Shown: positions 24,537 through 32,857 of the stretch, piece by piece
Layout of the letters: each line of letters starts with the position of its first letter
Numbering within the stretch: position 1 is the first letter of the stretch
Assembly (NCBI RefSeq): GCF_004362975.1
Contig: NZ_SNXO01000014.1
Location: forward strand, 1-54,937
Direction of reading: 5' to 3'
Source of the DNA: Aminicella lysinilytica
GTDB taxonomy: Bacteria > Bacillota > Clostridia > Peptostreptococcales > Anaerovoracaceae
Length of the DNA stretch: 54,937 nt
Notes under the pieces: model-generated
Seen by the model: the letters and a program-made list of their open reading frames with translations, nothing else
What the model was told of the DNA's origin: nothing
Databases searched by the model: none
Translations under genes and position numbers: made by a program

Positions 24537-24974
24537 CTATACTTTCAGCGGCTCCAGGCCGTGGTCGCTGAGCATTATGTTGACAGTGCAAACGCTGGTA
24601 ATGCCGTCGTTTATGGCTACGGCGATGCGCGAATCACGTTCATTCTTCGGGTACAAAGGAGCCGCTCCTGCGATTTCCAGCCCGCGCTGTGTTTCCTTGT
24701 AACTTAAGCCTGCAGCGATACAGAGACTGATCATTTTGTCCCTGCCGGGATTGAGCCTGTTGCCGTTCAGGATGTTGTAGACATAGTTGCTGTTGATACC
24801 GCTGCGCTTTATGACACGGCCGGCATCGAGATCCTTATCAGCAATCATTTTGTTCATAAACTGATAGAAATACTCAAACTCGGTGTCCGCGTTGGTCTTG
24901 ACGAATTCGTCTGCGCCGGCGCCGTGAGTGTGCTCCAGCACTCTGGATAGTTCCCTTGTGGTCGGTTTGTCCAT
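24537..24974 (-). CDS. XRE-type helix-turn-helix protein paired with a protein kinase
   Basis: A 145-residue protein. The start at 24974 has GAGGG in place; the open frame runs much further upstream but only antisense to the kinase gene. The helix-turn-helix lies at about 52-100 (DAGRVIKRSGINSNYVYNIL then NPGRDKMISLCIAAGLSYKE). A conserved C-terminal region follows (LYPKNERDSRIAVAINDG, NIMLSDHGLEPL). This tail is characteristic of a family of clostridial regulators found beside Hanks-type kinases. The gene is divergent from the kinase across 87 bases. It may be a repressor controlled by phosphorylation; no direct evidence. Confidence 0.85.
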   Translation of the reverse strand: MDKPTTRELSRVLEHTHGAGADEFVKTNADTEFEYFYQFMNKMIADKDLDAGRVIKRSGINSNYVYNILNGNRLNPGRDKMISLCIAAGLSYKETQRGLEIAGAAPLYPKNERDSRIAVAINDGITSVCTVNIMLSDHGLEPLKV

Positions 24975-24995
24975 TTCAGCCCTCTTTCGTAAAAC

Positions 24996-25024
24996 TTTAA
25001 TAATGTTTGCTGATATGGTACAAT
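24996..25024 (+). promoter_or_regulatory. Promoter of the kinase gene in the divergent region
   Basis: TTTAAT (24996-25001), 17 bases, TACAAT (25019-25024). On the opposite strand TTGTAC overlaps the TACAAT and could serve as the -35 of the regulator gene, so the divergent promoters probably overlap and interfere. Confidence 0.5.
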
Positions 25025-25061
25025 ATTCTGAAGGATAAATCAATAGCGCGAGGGAAAGAAT

Positions 25062-26120
25062 ATGGATCATGAAACGGAGTTCGCTCTGTCGTTTTACAAG
25101 AAAATAGATACTCTCAGTGAGGCTCATGATGTAGATATGGTCAAGCATGTTGAGACCGGGGAAATATTTGTCATGAAGAGGACGGGCAATTACGATATGG
25201 CTACCTACAGGCTGCTGCAGGAGAGAAATTTCCCGTGGATACCCAGGATCAGAGATCTTACGACTGACGGTGACAGCCTCATAATTATAGAGGATTATGT
25301 GGCTGGAAGGACTTTGGCTGAGATCATCGAGGATCACAGGCTGGAGGAGAAGGACACTGCCGACATGGTCATGCAGCTTTGTAATATTCTGAAGCCTTTG
25401 CATGGCAACGATCCCAAGATAATTCACAGAGATATCAAGCCGTCAAATATTATCATAGATAACGAAGGGTCCGTGCATCTGATAGATTTCGATGCTTCCA
25501 GAAGTTATGAACCCGGAAAGGACAGAGATACTGTTCTTATGGGCACGTTGGATTACGCGGCTCCGGAGCAGTATGGCTTCAGTCAGTCCGACGAGCGGAC
25601 GGACATATATTCTGTAGGAATACTGATGAAAACCATGCTCACGGGAAGGGCTGATTCTGCGGCTGACGACTGCGGTAAACTTGCTGGCATAGTCGAAAAG
25701 TGCACTCGAATGGATCCGAACAAAAGGTATAGTGATGTGGATGAGCTGGCCCAGGCGTTGAAGTCGGTCACCCTGAAAAAGCTTGGTGATTCGTGGACTC
25801 CGCCGGGGTTCAGAACAAAGAAACCGCTGCATATGATTCTGGCGTCTGCCTGGTATTTTACACTGGCGGCTCTTTTCTTCGTGCCAAACGTGGACAACAT
25901 GAACCCGTATGAATATTATACGGGTATTGCAACACTTGTGCTTTCATTATTGCTGTTCACATTCTATATAGCCGATTACAGAGGCTTCAGAGAGGTATTC
26001 CCATATAAGAGTAAAGCAGATTCCAGGTGGCAGATGCTGCGGTATATCCTGGCATCGGTCATTATTTTTCTGGCTCCGATATCAGCCTGGTCTATTATAG
26101 TAGCGCTGATTGCCGGGTGA
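25062..26120 (+). CDS. Membrane-anchored Hanks-type Ser/Thr protein kinase
   Basis: A 352-residue protein kinase. The catalytic core has ATP-binding Lys39 (FVMKR), the helix-C Glu probably Glu54, the catalytic loop HRDIKPSN (122-129) and the activation start DFD (142-144) in place of DFG. The activation segment reads GTLDYAAPEQYG (161-172). The glycine-rich loop is not recognisable, as is common in this subgroup. Two to three membrane helices lie at about 255-272, 288-306 and 325-350; there are no PASTA repeats or extracellular sensor. AGGGAAAG precedes the ATG. The divergent XRE regulator is the likely partner or substrate. It is clearly distinct from PrkC, the housekeeping kinase. Confidence 0.9.
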   Translation: MDHETEFALSFYKKIDTLSEAHDVDMVKHVETGEIFVMKRTGNYDMATYRLLQERNFPWIPRIRDLTTDGDSLIIIEDYVAGRTLAEIIEDHRLEEKDTADMVMQLCNILKPLHGNDPKIIHRDIKPSNIIIDNEGSVHLIDFDASRSYEPGKDRDTVLMGTLDYAAPEQYGFSQSDERTDIYSVGILMKTMLTGRADSAADDCGKLAGIVEKCTRMDPNKRYSDVDELAQALKSVTLKKLGDSWTPPGFRTKKPLHMILASAWYFTLAALFFVPNVDNMNPYEYYTGIATLVLSLLLFTFYIADYRGFREVFPYKSKADSRWQMLRYILASVIIFLAPISAWSIIVALIAG

Positions 26121-26132
26121 AAGATGCAGAAG

Positions 26133-26951
26133 TTACACCTCTTCCAGTCTATACACATCTGTCCGTCTTCCTGTCAGCAGGGGCAGCTGTCTTCTGACTT
26201 CATCGGCGCGGCTGAGGTCTATATCGGTGAGAAGTACTCCCGGTGCATCTTCAAGCTCCGCGATCATCTGACCCCACGGATCCGCGCAGAGGCTGTGGCC
26301 ATAGGAACGGTATGATGCGCCATCGGCTTGTGATGTGGCCGTGGCTATAACAAAAGCCTGGCTGAACATGGCTTGGGATCTGAAGGTCAGCTCCCAGTGG
26401 GCAGGGCCTGTGGTCATGTTGAAGGAGGCAGGAACCAGGATCAGACGGGCGCCCTTAAGGGCCATTAGTCTGAAGAGTTCCGGGAAGCGCACATCGTAGC
26501 AGACGGCCAGACCGAAGGTGCCGAATTCTGTTTCAAAAGTAGTAACTGAATCTCCGGCGGTCAGAGTTTCCGATTCACGGAAATGCTGGCCGTCCTTTAT
26601 ATTGATGTCGAAGAGATGGACCTTGCGGTGCTTGGCGATCTGCGAGCCATCGCGGCCGAAGACATAGGCCGTGTTGTACACCTTACCGTCTTCCCCTGCC
26701 TCCGGTACGGAGCCGGCAGAAAAATAGCAATGGCGCTCCTTTGCTATAGCTGAGCAGAGCTGCCACATTTCCCCGCCCTCGGTCTCAGCGTACTGCGGGA
26801 AATTCTTCACCTGATACGGGCAGGCAAACATTTCCGGCAGGGCTATCAGGTCTGTGTCCTGCGGCACCTGCTCGTTTATCATCTGGCGGGCGACTTCCAA
26901 AGACTGGAACCGACCTTCCAGAGGCGACATCTGTATCTGTGCTATTTTCAT
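26133..26951 (-). CDS. Nitrilase-superfamily carbon-nitrogen hydrolase
   Basis: A 272-residue amidase with the full Glu-Lys-Cys triad: Glu40 (LIALPEMF), Lys110 (KHRKVHLFD) and Cys151 (LAVCYDVRFPELF). The segments MTTGPAHWELTFRSQAM and SYGHSLCADPWGQMI fit the branch containing omega-amidase and Nit-type deaminated-glutathione amidase, so hydrolysis of an alpha-keto acid amide is plausible. GGAGG supports the ATG at 26951 rather than 26963. It converges with the kinase gene (12-base gap) and lies downstream of the flavodiiron gene behind a hairpin, so it may be transcribed separately. Confidence 0.9.
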   Translation of the reverse strand: MKIAQIQMSPLEGRFQSLEVARQMINEQVPQDTDLIALPEMFACPYQVKNFPQYAETEGGEMWQLCSAIAKERHCYFSAGSVPEAGEDGKVYNTAYVFGRDGSQIAKHRKVHLFDINIKDGQHFRESETLTAGDSVTTFETEFGTFGLAVCYDVRFPELFRLMALKGARLILVPASFNMTTGPAHWELTFRSQAMFSQAFVIATATSQADGASYRSYGHSLCADPWGQMIAELEDAPGVLLTDIDLSRADEVRRQLPLLTGRRTDVYRLEEV

Positions 26952-27026
26952 AGGAACCTCCATTGCGGATCATGATTGCATGGCGAGCTGTCGTATCTGG
27001 CCGCCTGACTGCAGATCCTGATAATA

Positions 27027-27056
27027 CAACAGCCTGCCGGGTCAAGCAGGCTGTTG
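27027..27056 (-). terminator. Hairpin downstream of the flavodiiron operon
   Basis: An 11-bp perfect stem, CAACAGCCTGC (27027-27037) with its complement (27046-27056), loop of eight. On the minus strand it is followed by TATTAT, a weak T-tract, so termination is likely partial. Confidence 0.6.
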
Positions 27057-27102
27057 TGGATTAGATGAGACCCTGAACCAGGGTCAGGTTGATACGTGAT
27101 TA

Positions 27103-28308
27103 TTACTCAGCCTTCATAGATTCTACAATGGCGTCCGCGATACCGCAGATCTCGTCGTAGGTACTCTGGTTGAGTGACGACAGGATAGTGCACTGCTCAT
27201 TTAGAACAGTCATTTCCTTCATTTCATCCAGATGCTCGCAGATCAGCGAACCGGCCTGCGGAGCCCAGGTGCCGTTTTCTACTACAGCTACTGTACGTTT
27301 CTGCAGATTCAGCGCAGCCATGTCTTCCACGAATGAGTTCATTGGCGGGAAGATCTTCAGGTTATATGTTACTGAGAGCAACGCCATGTGGCTGTACTTG
27401 AATGCATCCGAGATCAGGTAAGATATGTGGGTCTTGGAAACATCATACATAGCAATGTTGGTTATGCCTTTCTGGCAGAGTTCGTTGGCCAGTATGTTGG
27501 CCGCGCACTCTGTATCACCGTACATAGACGCATAGGCAATGAGAACGCCCTGCTCTTCAGGCTCGTATTTGCTCCATTTGTCATACTTGTCGATGAAATA
27601 TCCGAGATCCTTCCTCCACACAAGTCCGTGAAGAGGGCAGATGTATTTAATAGGCAGACCGCCGGCTTTGGCCAGCAGCTTCTGGACCTGAGGTCCGTAC
27701 TTGCTTACGATATTCGTATAATATCTTCTGGCTTCCTCGATCCAGTCTCTGTCGTAATCCACCTCATCAGCGAATAACTTGCCGTCAAGAGATCCGAAGG
27801 AACCGAAGGCGTCGGCTGAGAACAGGACGCCGTTGGTATTGTCGAAGGTGACCATTACCTCAGGCCAGTGGACCATAGGGGCCATATAGAATGTGACCTC
27901 ATGCTTGCCGAAACTCATGGTGTCCTTTTCCTTAACGACTTTGACTCTCTTCTGGCAATCGAATCCGAACTGGTTCATCATCATGGATGCCTTGTTGGAG
28001 CATATTATCTTCACCTTAGGATACCTGAGGAGCACTTCGTGGATAGAAGCGCCGTGGTCAGGCTCCATGTGACCTACTACCAGATAGTCCAGAGGTCTGT
28101 CTCCCAGCAGGTATTCTATATTCTCCAGAAACTGTCTGGAAACCGACCAGTCAGCCGTATCGAAGAGTACTGTCTTCTCGTCCAGCAAAAGATATGAGTT
28201 GTAGGACGTTCCGTTAGGCAGAGGGTGGATGTTCTCGAAGAGTGCCAGTCTCTTATCATTGGCACCTACGAAATATAGATCGTCAGTTATCTTTCTTACA
28301 CATTGCAT
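27103..28308 (-). CDS. fprA: Flavodiiron protein (A-type flavoprotein, O2/NO reductase)
   Basis: A 401-residue flavodiiron protein that reduces O2 to water, or NO to N2O, protecting anaerobic metabolism. The metallo-beta-lactamase-fold domain carries diiron ligands His80, Glu82, Asp84 and His85 (HMEPDH), His147 (MVHWPE), Asp166 (SADAF) and a His near 227 (CPLHG). The flavodoxin domain starts at about 255 with the FMN loop YASMYGDTE. There is no C-terminal rubredoxin, so an external donor is needed. The gene begins four bases after the acyl-CoA dehydrogenase fusion that ends in a rubredoxin domain, an obvious candidate donor. Confidence 0.95.
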   Translation of the reverse strand: MQCVRKITDDLYFVGANDKRLALFENIHPLPNGTSYNSYLLLDEKTVLFDTADWSVSRQFLENIEYLLGDRPLDYLVVGHMEPDHGASIHEVLLRYPKVKIICSNKASMMMNQFGFDCQKRVKVVKEKDTMSFGKHEVTFYMAPMVHWPEVMVTFDNTNGVLFSADAFGSFGSLDGKLFADEVDYDRDWIEEARRYYTNIVSKYGPQVQKLLAKAGGLPIKYICPLHGLVWRKDLGYFIDKYDKWSKYEPEEQGVLIAYASMYGDTECAANILANELCQKGITNIAMYDVSKTHISYLISDAFKYSHMALLSVTYNLKIFPPMNSFVEDMAALNLQKRTVAVVENGTWAPQAGSLICEHLDEMKEMTVLNEQCTILSSLNQSTYDEICGIADAIVESMKAE

Positions 28309-28312
28309 GCTG

Positions 28313-30238
28313 TTATTCCTCCTCTTCTTTCTGGACCTCTACGAAAGCCGCCTTGGATTCGCCGCAGATAGGGCATACCCATTCGTCAGGCAGGTTCTCG
28401 AAGGTCGTTCCCGGCGCAATGCCGTTTTCCGGATCCCCTACAGCCGGATCATATTCATATCCGCAGCCGTTGCAGACATATGAAGTCCACGGGGAAGCTT
28501 CTTTCTTGATAGTTGGTTTATGCATCTTCACTGCCGGTGGCGCCTGTTTCTTGGCTTCGCCATTGTCCAAGGCCTTGGTGAGCAGTGGCAGGATCTCCAG
28601 TACATCTCCAACGATACCGTAGTCGGCGTTCTTGAAAATCGGTGCGTTCTTGCTCTTATTGATAGCTACTATTGTAGTGGCTTCTCTGATTCCCTTCAGA
28701 TGCTGGCCTGCTCCCGATATGCCGCAGGCTATGTACAGATTTCCTGAGAACTTCTGCCCGCTCATTCCCACATATCTGTTGAGTGGCAGATACTTCAGTG
28801 TCTCGGCTACAGGTCTCGACGAACCGATAGCGGCGCCTGCCTGATAAGCCAGATCTTCTATGAGCTTCATGTTCTTCTGAGGTCCGATTCCCTTGCCGGC
28901 GCTGACTACTCTGTCTGCCAGAGTTATAGGCGTCATCGGGTCGATGCCGATGGTGAAGTCGTAGCCGTCGTTTTTCAGGGATTCAACCAGATTGTCGACT
29001 CTTTCCTGAGCAGTACCGCTGTTGAATATCATCTTCTTACGCTGGCCTGTGATGGGCCCCTTCTGCTGCATCATTGTAGATGATTCTGTTTTAGGCGGTT
29101 TGCCTATGATATGGGAGGCGATAACGACTCTCTGGATCTCATTGGTTCCTTCATATATAGTGCAGATCTTGGCGTCTCTGTAAGCTCTTTCAACTTCCAT
29201 GCCCTTCAGGTAGCCGGTGCCTCCGTAGATCTGGAGTGCGTCGTTGACTACTTCCAAGGCGATGTCTGAAGCGTACTGCTTGGCCATGGCTGATTCCATG
29301 CCGTAAGGTTCGTGGTGTCCCTTCAGCTCAGCGGCGCTGTAGATCAGGAATCTAGCACAGCGGAGTTTGGTGGCCATGTCGGCGATCTTGAAGGAGTTGA
29401 TCTGCTGATGTGCAATCGGAATGCCGAACTGTACTCTTTCCTTGGAGTATTCCACTGCGTGCTCAAAGGCTCCCTGGGCTATTCCCAGTGCCTGGGCAGC
29501 TATGCCGATCCTGCCGCCGTCGAGAGTTGCCATGGCGATTTTGAAGCCCTGGCCTTCATTGCCCAGCAGGTTTTCCTTAGGTACCTTCACATCGTTGAAT
29601 ACCAGTTCAGCAGTAGATGAGGATCTGATGCCCATCTTATCGTAATGGTCGCCGAAATCGAAGCCTTCCCAGCCCTTCTCGACGATGAACGCGCTTATTC
29701 CCTTGGTTCCTATGCCAGGCGTAGTCACTGCGAAGATCACGTAAGTGTCCGCGATCGGCGCGTTGGTAATGAAGATTTTGCCGCCGTTGAGTACGTAATG
29801 ATCGCCCTCGAGTACGGCCGTTGTCTCTGTTCCGCCTGCGTCACTGCCGGCGTTAGTTTCCGTCAGACCGAAAGCGCCCAGCTTCTCACCTTTGCACAAA
29901 GGCACAAGGTATTTTTTCTTTTGTTTCTCATTTCCGAAAGCGTAGATCGGATATGTGCCCAGAGATGTGTGGGCAGACAGGATAACGCCTGCGCCTCCGT
30001 CGACTCTGGCCAGCTCCTCTACAGCGATAGCGTAGCTGATCACGTCCAGACCGGCGCCGCCGTACTTCTTCTCGTAAGGGATACCCATCATCCCCATTTT
30101 GGCCAGTTCCTTGACCATGTCATAAGGGAAATCGTTGTTCTTATCCAGCATAAAAGCTATCGGTTTCACTTCCTCTTCTGCGAAAGCTCTTATCTTGTTC
30201 CTCAATTCTTCGTGTTGCTCAGTTGTCTGATATAGCAT
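28313..30238 (-). CDS. Acyl-CoA dehydrogenase fused to EtfA-type FAD domain and rubredoxin
   Basis: A 641-residue three-part flavoprotein. Residues 1-380 are a short-chain acyl-CoA dehydrogenase with catalytic base Glu363 (IYEGTNEIQ) and the FAD motif [13 protein letters not shown]. Residues about 415-560 match the C-terminal FAD-binding domain of electron-transfer flavoprotein alpha ([25 protein letters not shown]). Residues 585-635 are a rubredoxin with Cys589, Cys592, Cys622 and Cys625. Electrons could pass from acyl-CoA, through FAD domains, to the rubredoxin iron. The flavodiiron gene follows at once in the same operon. A strong AAGGAGG precedes the ATG. The substrate (butyryl-CoA or another short acyl-CoA) is inferred from family only. 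Confidence 0.93.
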   Translation of the reverse strand: MLYQTTEQHEELRNKIRAFAEEEVKPIAFMLDKNNDFPYDMVKELAKMGMMGIPYEKKYGGAGLDVISYAIAVEELARVDGGAGVILSAHTSLGTYPIYAFGNEKQKKKYLVPLCKGEKLGAFGLTETNAGSDAGGTETTAVLEGDHYVLNGGKIFITNAPIADTYVIFAVTTPGIGTKGISAFIVEKGWEGFDFGDHYDKMGIRSSSTAELVFNDVKVPKENLLGNEGQGFKIAMATLDGGRIGIAAQALGIAQGAFEHAVEYSKERVQFGIPIAHQQINSFKIADMATKLRCARFLIYSAAELKGHHEPYGMESAMAKQYASDIALEVVNDALQIYGGTGYLKGMEVERAYRDAKICTIYEGTNEIQRVVIASHIIGKPPKTESSTMMQQKGPITGQRKKMIFNSGTAQERVDNLVESLKNDGYDFTIGIDPMTPITLADRVVSAGKGIGPQKNMKLIEDLAYQAGAAIGSSRPVAETLKYLPLNRYVGMSGQKFSGNLYIACGISGAGQHLKGIREATTIVAINKSKNAPIFKNADYGIVGDVLEILPLLTKALDNGEAKKQAPPAVKMHKPTIKKEASPWTSYVCNGCGYEYDPAVGDPENGIAPGTTFENLPDEWVCPICGESKAAFVEVQKEEEE

Positions 30239-30439
30239 ATCTTACCTCCTTCTTAAGAGCGAATTTTAACATTATATTATAATTATACACAGAATAATTT
30301 GATAATAACTCCCTATATTTTTATAATACTCTTTTTTTCGCGACCTGTATAGTAATTTCACAATACATCTAAATAATATCGATAGGCTATCAGGCAATGT
30401 TTTATTATGTTATAATGAAAATGAAAGAGGAAAGTTTTT

Positions 30440-31213
30440 ATGAACAAAATAACAATCAGTTTGATTTACAAGGCATTACTATTTCTTGTGGTGTTGGTTA
30501 TGGCGATATGCGTAGCCACAGTACCGGTTGATGCTGAATCAGCTACAACAAAGGGTATGGTGACTACAAGGACGGTGTCAGAATACGATATGATCAAATC
30601 GTTACAATCAAAAACCGACTTGCAGTTAACACAAGGAGGCTATTCCAAGAAAGAAATCAAGCAAATTCGAACTGTTACACAAGCTAAGGAGAAATATGGT
30701 AAGGTTACTTATACGGTCAGTTACAGTAAAATGAAGTATAAAAAGGGAGTCACATATTTAACGACTAAAACTACATGGAGTTGGAGTAAGAAACCGGTAT
30801 TTGCCTTAAAGGACATTATAGGAATGACCACTAGTTCTGCATTTACAAAGGACAAAGGTTCTACGAAGGTAGTATACTATTTGTATGGAAACAAAAATAA
30901 AAAAAGAGAAGTCACCTCACAAAAAGTTAAGACTAATGGTGCAGGAACAGGTACATTTATAAGGATAAAGGTTGGGAAGGAATATGATAAAGAGGCGAAG
31001 ACATACAGAAAAATTGCGCTCTCAGGAAGTATGACAGTTACTTGGAGTGTTAACGGTAAGATTAGACAGACTGGGATTGCTTCAAATTATGGTCATTCGG
31101 TATTATCTTTGACACCGTCTGTATCATTTTCGGCAACAGGAGTGTCTATGGGATTCACACCAAGTATAAGTTGTCTAAGTGGTGATGAAGCATATAAGAA
31201 AGCTAAGCTTTAA
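30440..31213 (+). CDS. Secreted protein, homologue of the one at 10619-11515
   Basis: A 257-residue exported protein with a signal peptide ending at about residue 32 (VPVDA, then ESA). Residues about 48-75 hold one copy of the helical repeat seen twice in the 10619 protein (SEYDMIKSLQSKTDLQLTQG, then YSKKEIKQIR). The beta-rich domain begins YGKVTYTV and includes WSWSKKPV and YGHSVLSLTPSVSF near the end. The mature protein is very basic (many Lys). A ribosome site (GAGG) precedes the ATG, with TATAAT about 27 bases upstream. It too is followed by a 53-residue two-helix membrane protein. Function unknown. Confidence 0.8.
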   Translation: MNKITISLIYKALLFLVVLVMAICVATVPVDAESATTKGMVTTRTVSEYDMIKSLQSKTDLQLTQGGYSKKEIKQIRTVTQAKEKYGKVTYTVSYSKMKYKKGVTYLTTKTTWSWSKKPVFALKDIIGMTTSSAFTKDKGSTKVVYYLYGNKNKKREVTSQKVKTNGAGTGTFIRIKVGKEYDKEAKTYRKIALSGSMTVTWSVNGKIRQTGIASNYGHSVLSLTPSVSFSATGVSMGFTPSISCLSGDEAYKKAKL

Positions 31214-31231
31214 TAGGAGGAGGTTATTTAT

Positions 31232-31393
31232 ATGAAATACAAAGGATGGATATTGCTGATAGGATCAATAGTATGTGGAATTGTCGTAGGCTACTTGCTT
31301 GGAGCCATAGCCGATAGTGTGGATGTTCTCTATATTGGAGGGTTTGTGGGCTTTATGGCTCCGCCAATCGTGTATTTTGGCAATCGAAGTTAG
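31232..31393 (+). CDS. 53-residue two-helix membrane protein
   Basis: A short gene with a strong ribosome site (TAGGAGGAGG before the ATG) encodes a 53-residue protein with two hydrophobic helices (about 5-26 and 33-49) joined by a short acidic turn (ADSVDV). It starts 18 bases after the secreted protein gene and is closed by the hairpin at 31443. Its length equals that of the small protein after the homologous gene at 10619, although the sequences are not clearly alike. Confidence 0.7.
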   Translation: MKYKGWILLIGSIVCGIVVGYLLGAIADSVDVLYIGGFVGFMAPPIVYFGNRS

Positions 31394-31442
31394 CTGGTTT
31401 TATGAAGAATTAAAGCAATAGATATATTGTAAATCAAAAAAC

Positions 31443-31476
31443 AAAGAACCGTCGCACCTTTGTGTGACGGTTCTTT
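31443..31476. terminator. Bidirectional terminator hairpin
   Basis: AAAGAACCGTCGCAC (31443-31457) pairs with GTGTGACGGTTCTTT across a tiny loop. T-rich sequence follows in both directions, serving the small membrane-protein gene on the plus strand and the converging membrane-protein gene on the minus strand. Confidence 0.8.
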
Positions 31477-31514
31477 GCTGTAATTTTTATTCGTACAAGG
31501 TATTATTCTTGTTA

Positions 31515-31793
31515 CTAGAGAGCTATTGCTATTATCAGGACTAGTCCTGCTCCGATTACGAACAGAAGTGCCGGCAAAGTCTGTGATTTTATGTGCTTTT
31601 CATCTGCCCCTTTGCTTTCTGCGGCAAGTCCGTACATCTGCAATGCTACCATTGCGAAGCCAACTGTTGCTACCAACAGTACTGATGAAACTGCTGTCAT
31701 CGATCCGATCATTACAGCTGCCAGTGCGCATACAACTGCGCCCAATACTGAAGCCAGAGTTGCGAAACTCAATAAATTCATCTTAGTACTCAT
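31515..31793 (-). CDS. Small membrane protein of unknown function
   Basis: A 92-residue protein with three hydrophobic helices (about 7-27, 29-51 and 71-91). GAAGGAGG eight bases upstream supports the ATG at 31793 over 31811. It is divergent from the LysR regulator, and genes so placed are often the regulator's target, but nothing else indicates a role. No family recognised. Confidence 0.65.
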   Translation of the reverse strand: MSTKMNLLSFATLASVLGAVVCALAAVMIGSMTAVSSVLLVATVGFAMVALQMYGLAAESKGADEKHIKSQTLPALLFVIGAGLVLIIAIAL

Positions 31794-31865
31794 CTTATAT
31801 TCCTCCTTCATAATTATATATTTGGATTTGTTATTTATGCTGTATATTTAATGTCTTCTTTCTTC

Positions 31866-31895
31866 TTGACTATATAGTAAATCAGATTGTATAAT
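31866..31895 (+). promoter_or_regulatory. Promoter of the LysR-family gene
   Basis: TTGACT (31866-31871), 18 bases, TATAAT (31890-31895), about 60 bases before the regulator start. Confidence 0.65.
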
Positions 31896-31955
31896 AAGTA
31901 AAACGGTAAAAATTAATATTTGATATTAGAAAATCTCATATCAAAAGGAGACCTT

Positions 31956-32855
31956 ATGGACAATAGAAAATACGAGGCGCTACTGCACATTTATGAAAGC
32001 GGCAGTATCACCAGAGCAGCTGATGAACTGGGATATACTCAGTCTGGTCTTACACAGATGATAAACAGTATGGAAAAGGAACTGGGTCTGCAGCTACTCA
32101 TAAGAACCAACAAAGGTGTAGTACTTACCGGCAATGCAGAGACTCTACTGCCATATATGAGAGAGGAACACAGATGGGAAAGCCGCATAAGGCAGGAATG
32201 CGACAGAATGACAGGGAAAGAAACAGGTACTGTGACCGTTGGCTGTCTGTCCAGTGTATCTACTGCGTGGATGCCGGTGATACTGGAGGAGTTCGCGAGA
32301 TTGTACCCTAATATCCGGGTGCACATGAAGGAAAATGAAGCGCCTCAGATCGAGTGGATGCTCAAGTCCGGGCGTATAGATGTAGGCATAACGGAACTTC
32401 ACGGAGACAAGGATTACGACTCTGTAGAACTGCTGAAGGATGAGATACTGGCCGTAGTTCCGCCTAATCACGAGCTTGCATTCAAGACCAGAGTCAGCCT
32501 TAACGAGCTGCGCAAGTATCCCTTTGTATCATATTCCACGGGAGACTCCAGCACGACGGAAATGGGCTGGCCGGAAATAGCCACCGAGAATAAAATCAAA
32601 TTCAACACCATGTATTCCTGCAAGGATGACATGACGGCCATACACATGGTCACCCATAACCTGGGAGTGACCCTGGCGGGGGCTTTGCTCCTGAGTAATT
32701 ACCCGGGAGAGACCGTCAACCTGCCCTTGTCGCCGCATCTTTACAGATCCCTGGGAATGGCAGTCAGATCCCGCAAGGATACGCTGCCGGCTACCAAGTC
32801 TTTCATAAAATGCGTGAACGATGTGCTGAAGCAGTGGCTGCCGGGAGTCGTATAG
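31956..32855 (+). CDS. LysR-family transcriptional regulator
   Basis: A 299-residue regulator. The winged helix-turn-helix lies at 1-60 (YEALLHIYESGSITRAADEL then TQSGLTQMINSMEKELG), followed by a periplasmic-binding-protein-like effector domain (about 90-295, starting TVTVGCLSSVSTAWMP). AAAGGAG supports the ATG at 31956; the frame is open from 31920. The effector is unknown. It is divergent from the small membrane protein and converges with the PAS-GGDEF gene with two bases between stops, so their transcripts probably overlap. Confidence 0.92.
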   Translation: MDNRKYEALLHIYESGSITRAADELGYTQSGLTQMINSMEKELGLQLLIRTNKGVVLTGNAETLLPYMREEHRWESRIRQECDRMTGKETGTVTVGCLSSVSTAWMPVILEEFARLYPNIRVHMKENEAPQIEWMLKSGRIDVGITELHGDKDYDSVELLKDEILAVVPPNHELAFKTRVSLNELRKYPFVSYSTGDSSTTEMGWPEIATENKIKFNTMYSCKDDMTAIHMVTHNLGVTLAGALLLSNYPGETVNLPLSPHLYRSLGMAVRSRKDTLPATKSFIKCVNDVLKQWLPGVV

Positions 32856-32857
32856 GA

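Noticed and set aside
24975-25427. N-terminal extension of the XRE regulator frame to 25427
   Set aside because: The extra part is purely antisense to the kinase catalytic domain; a good ribosome site supports the start at 24974.
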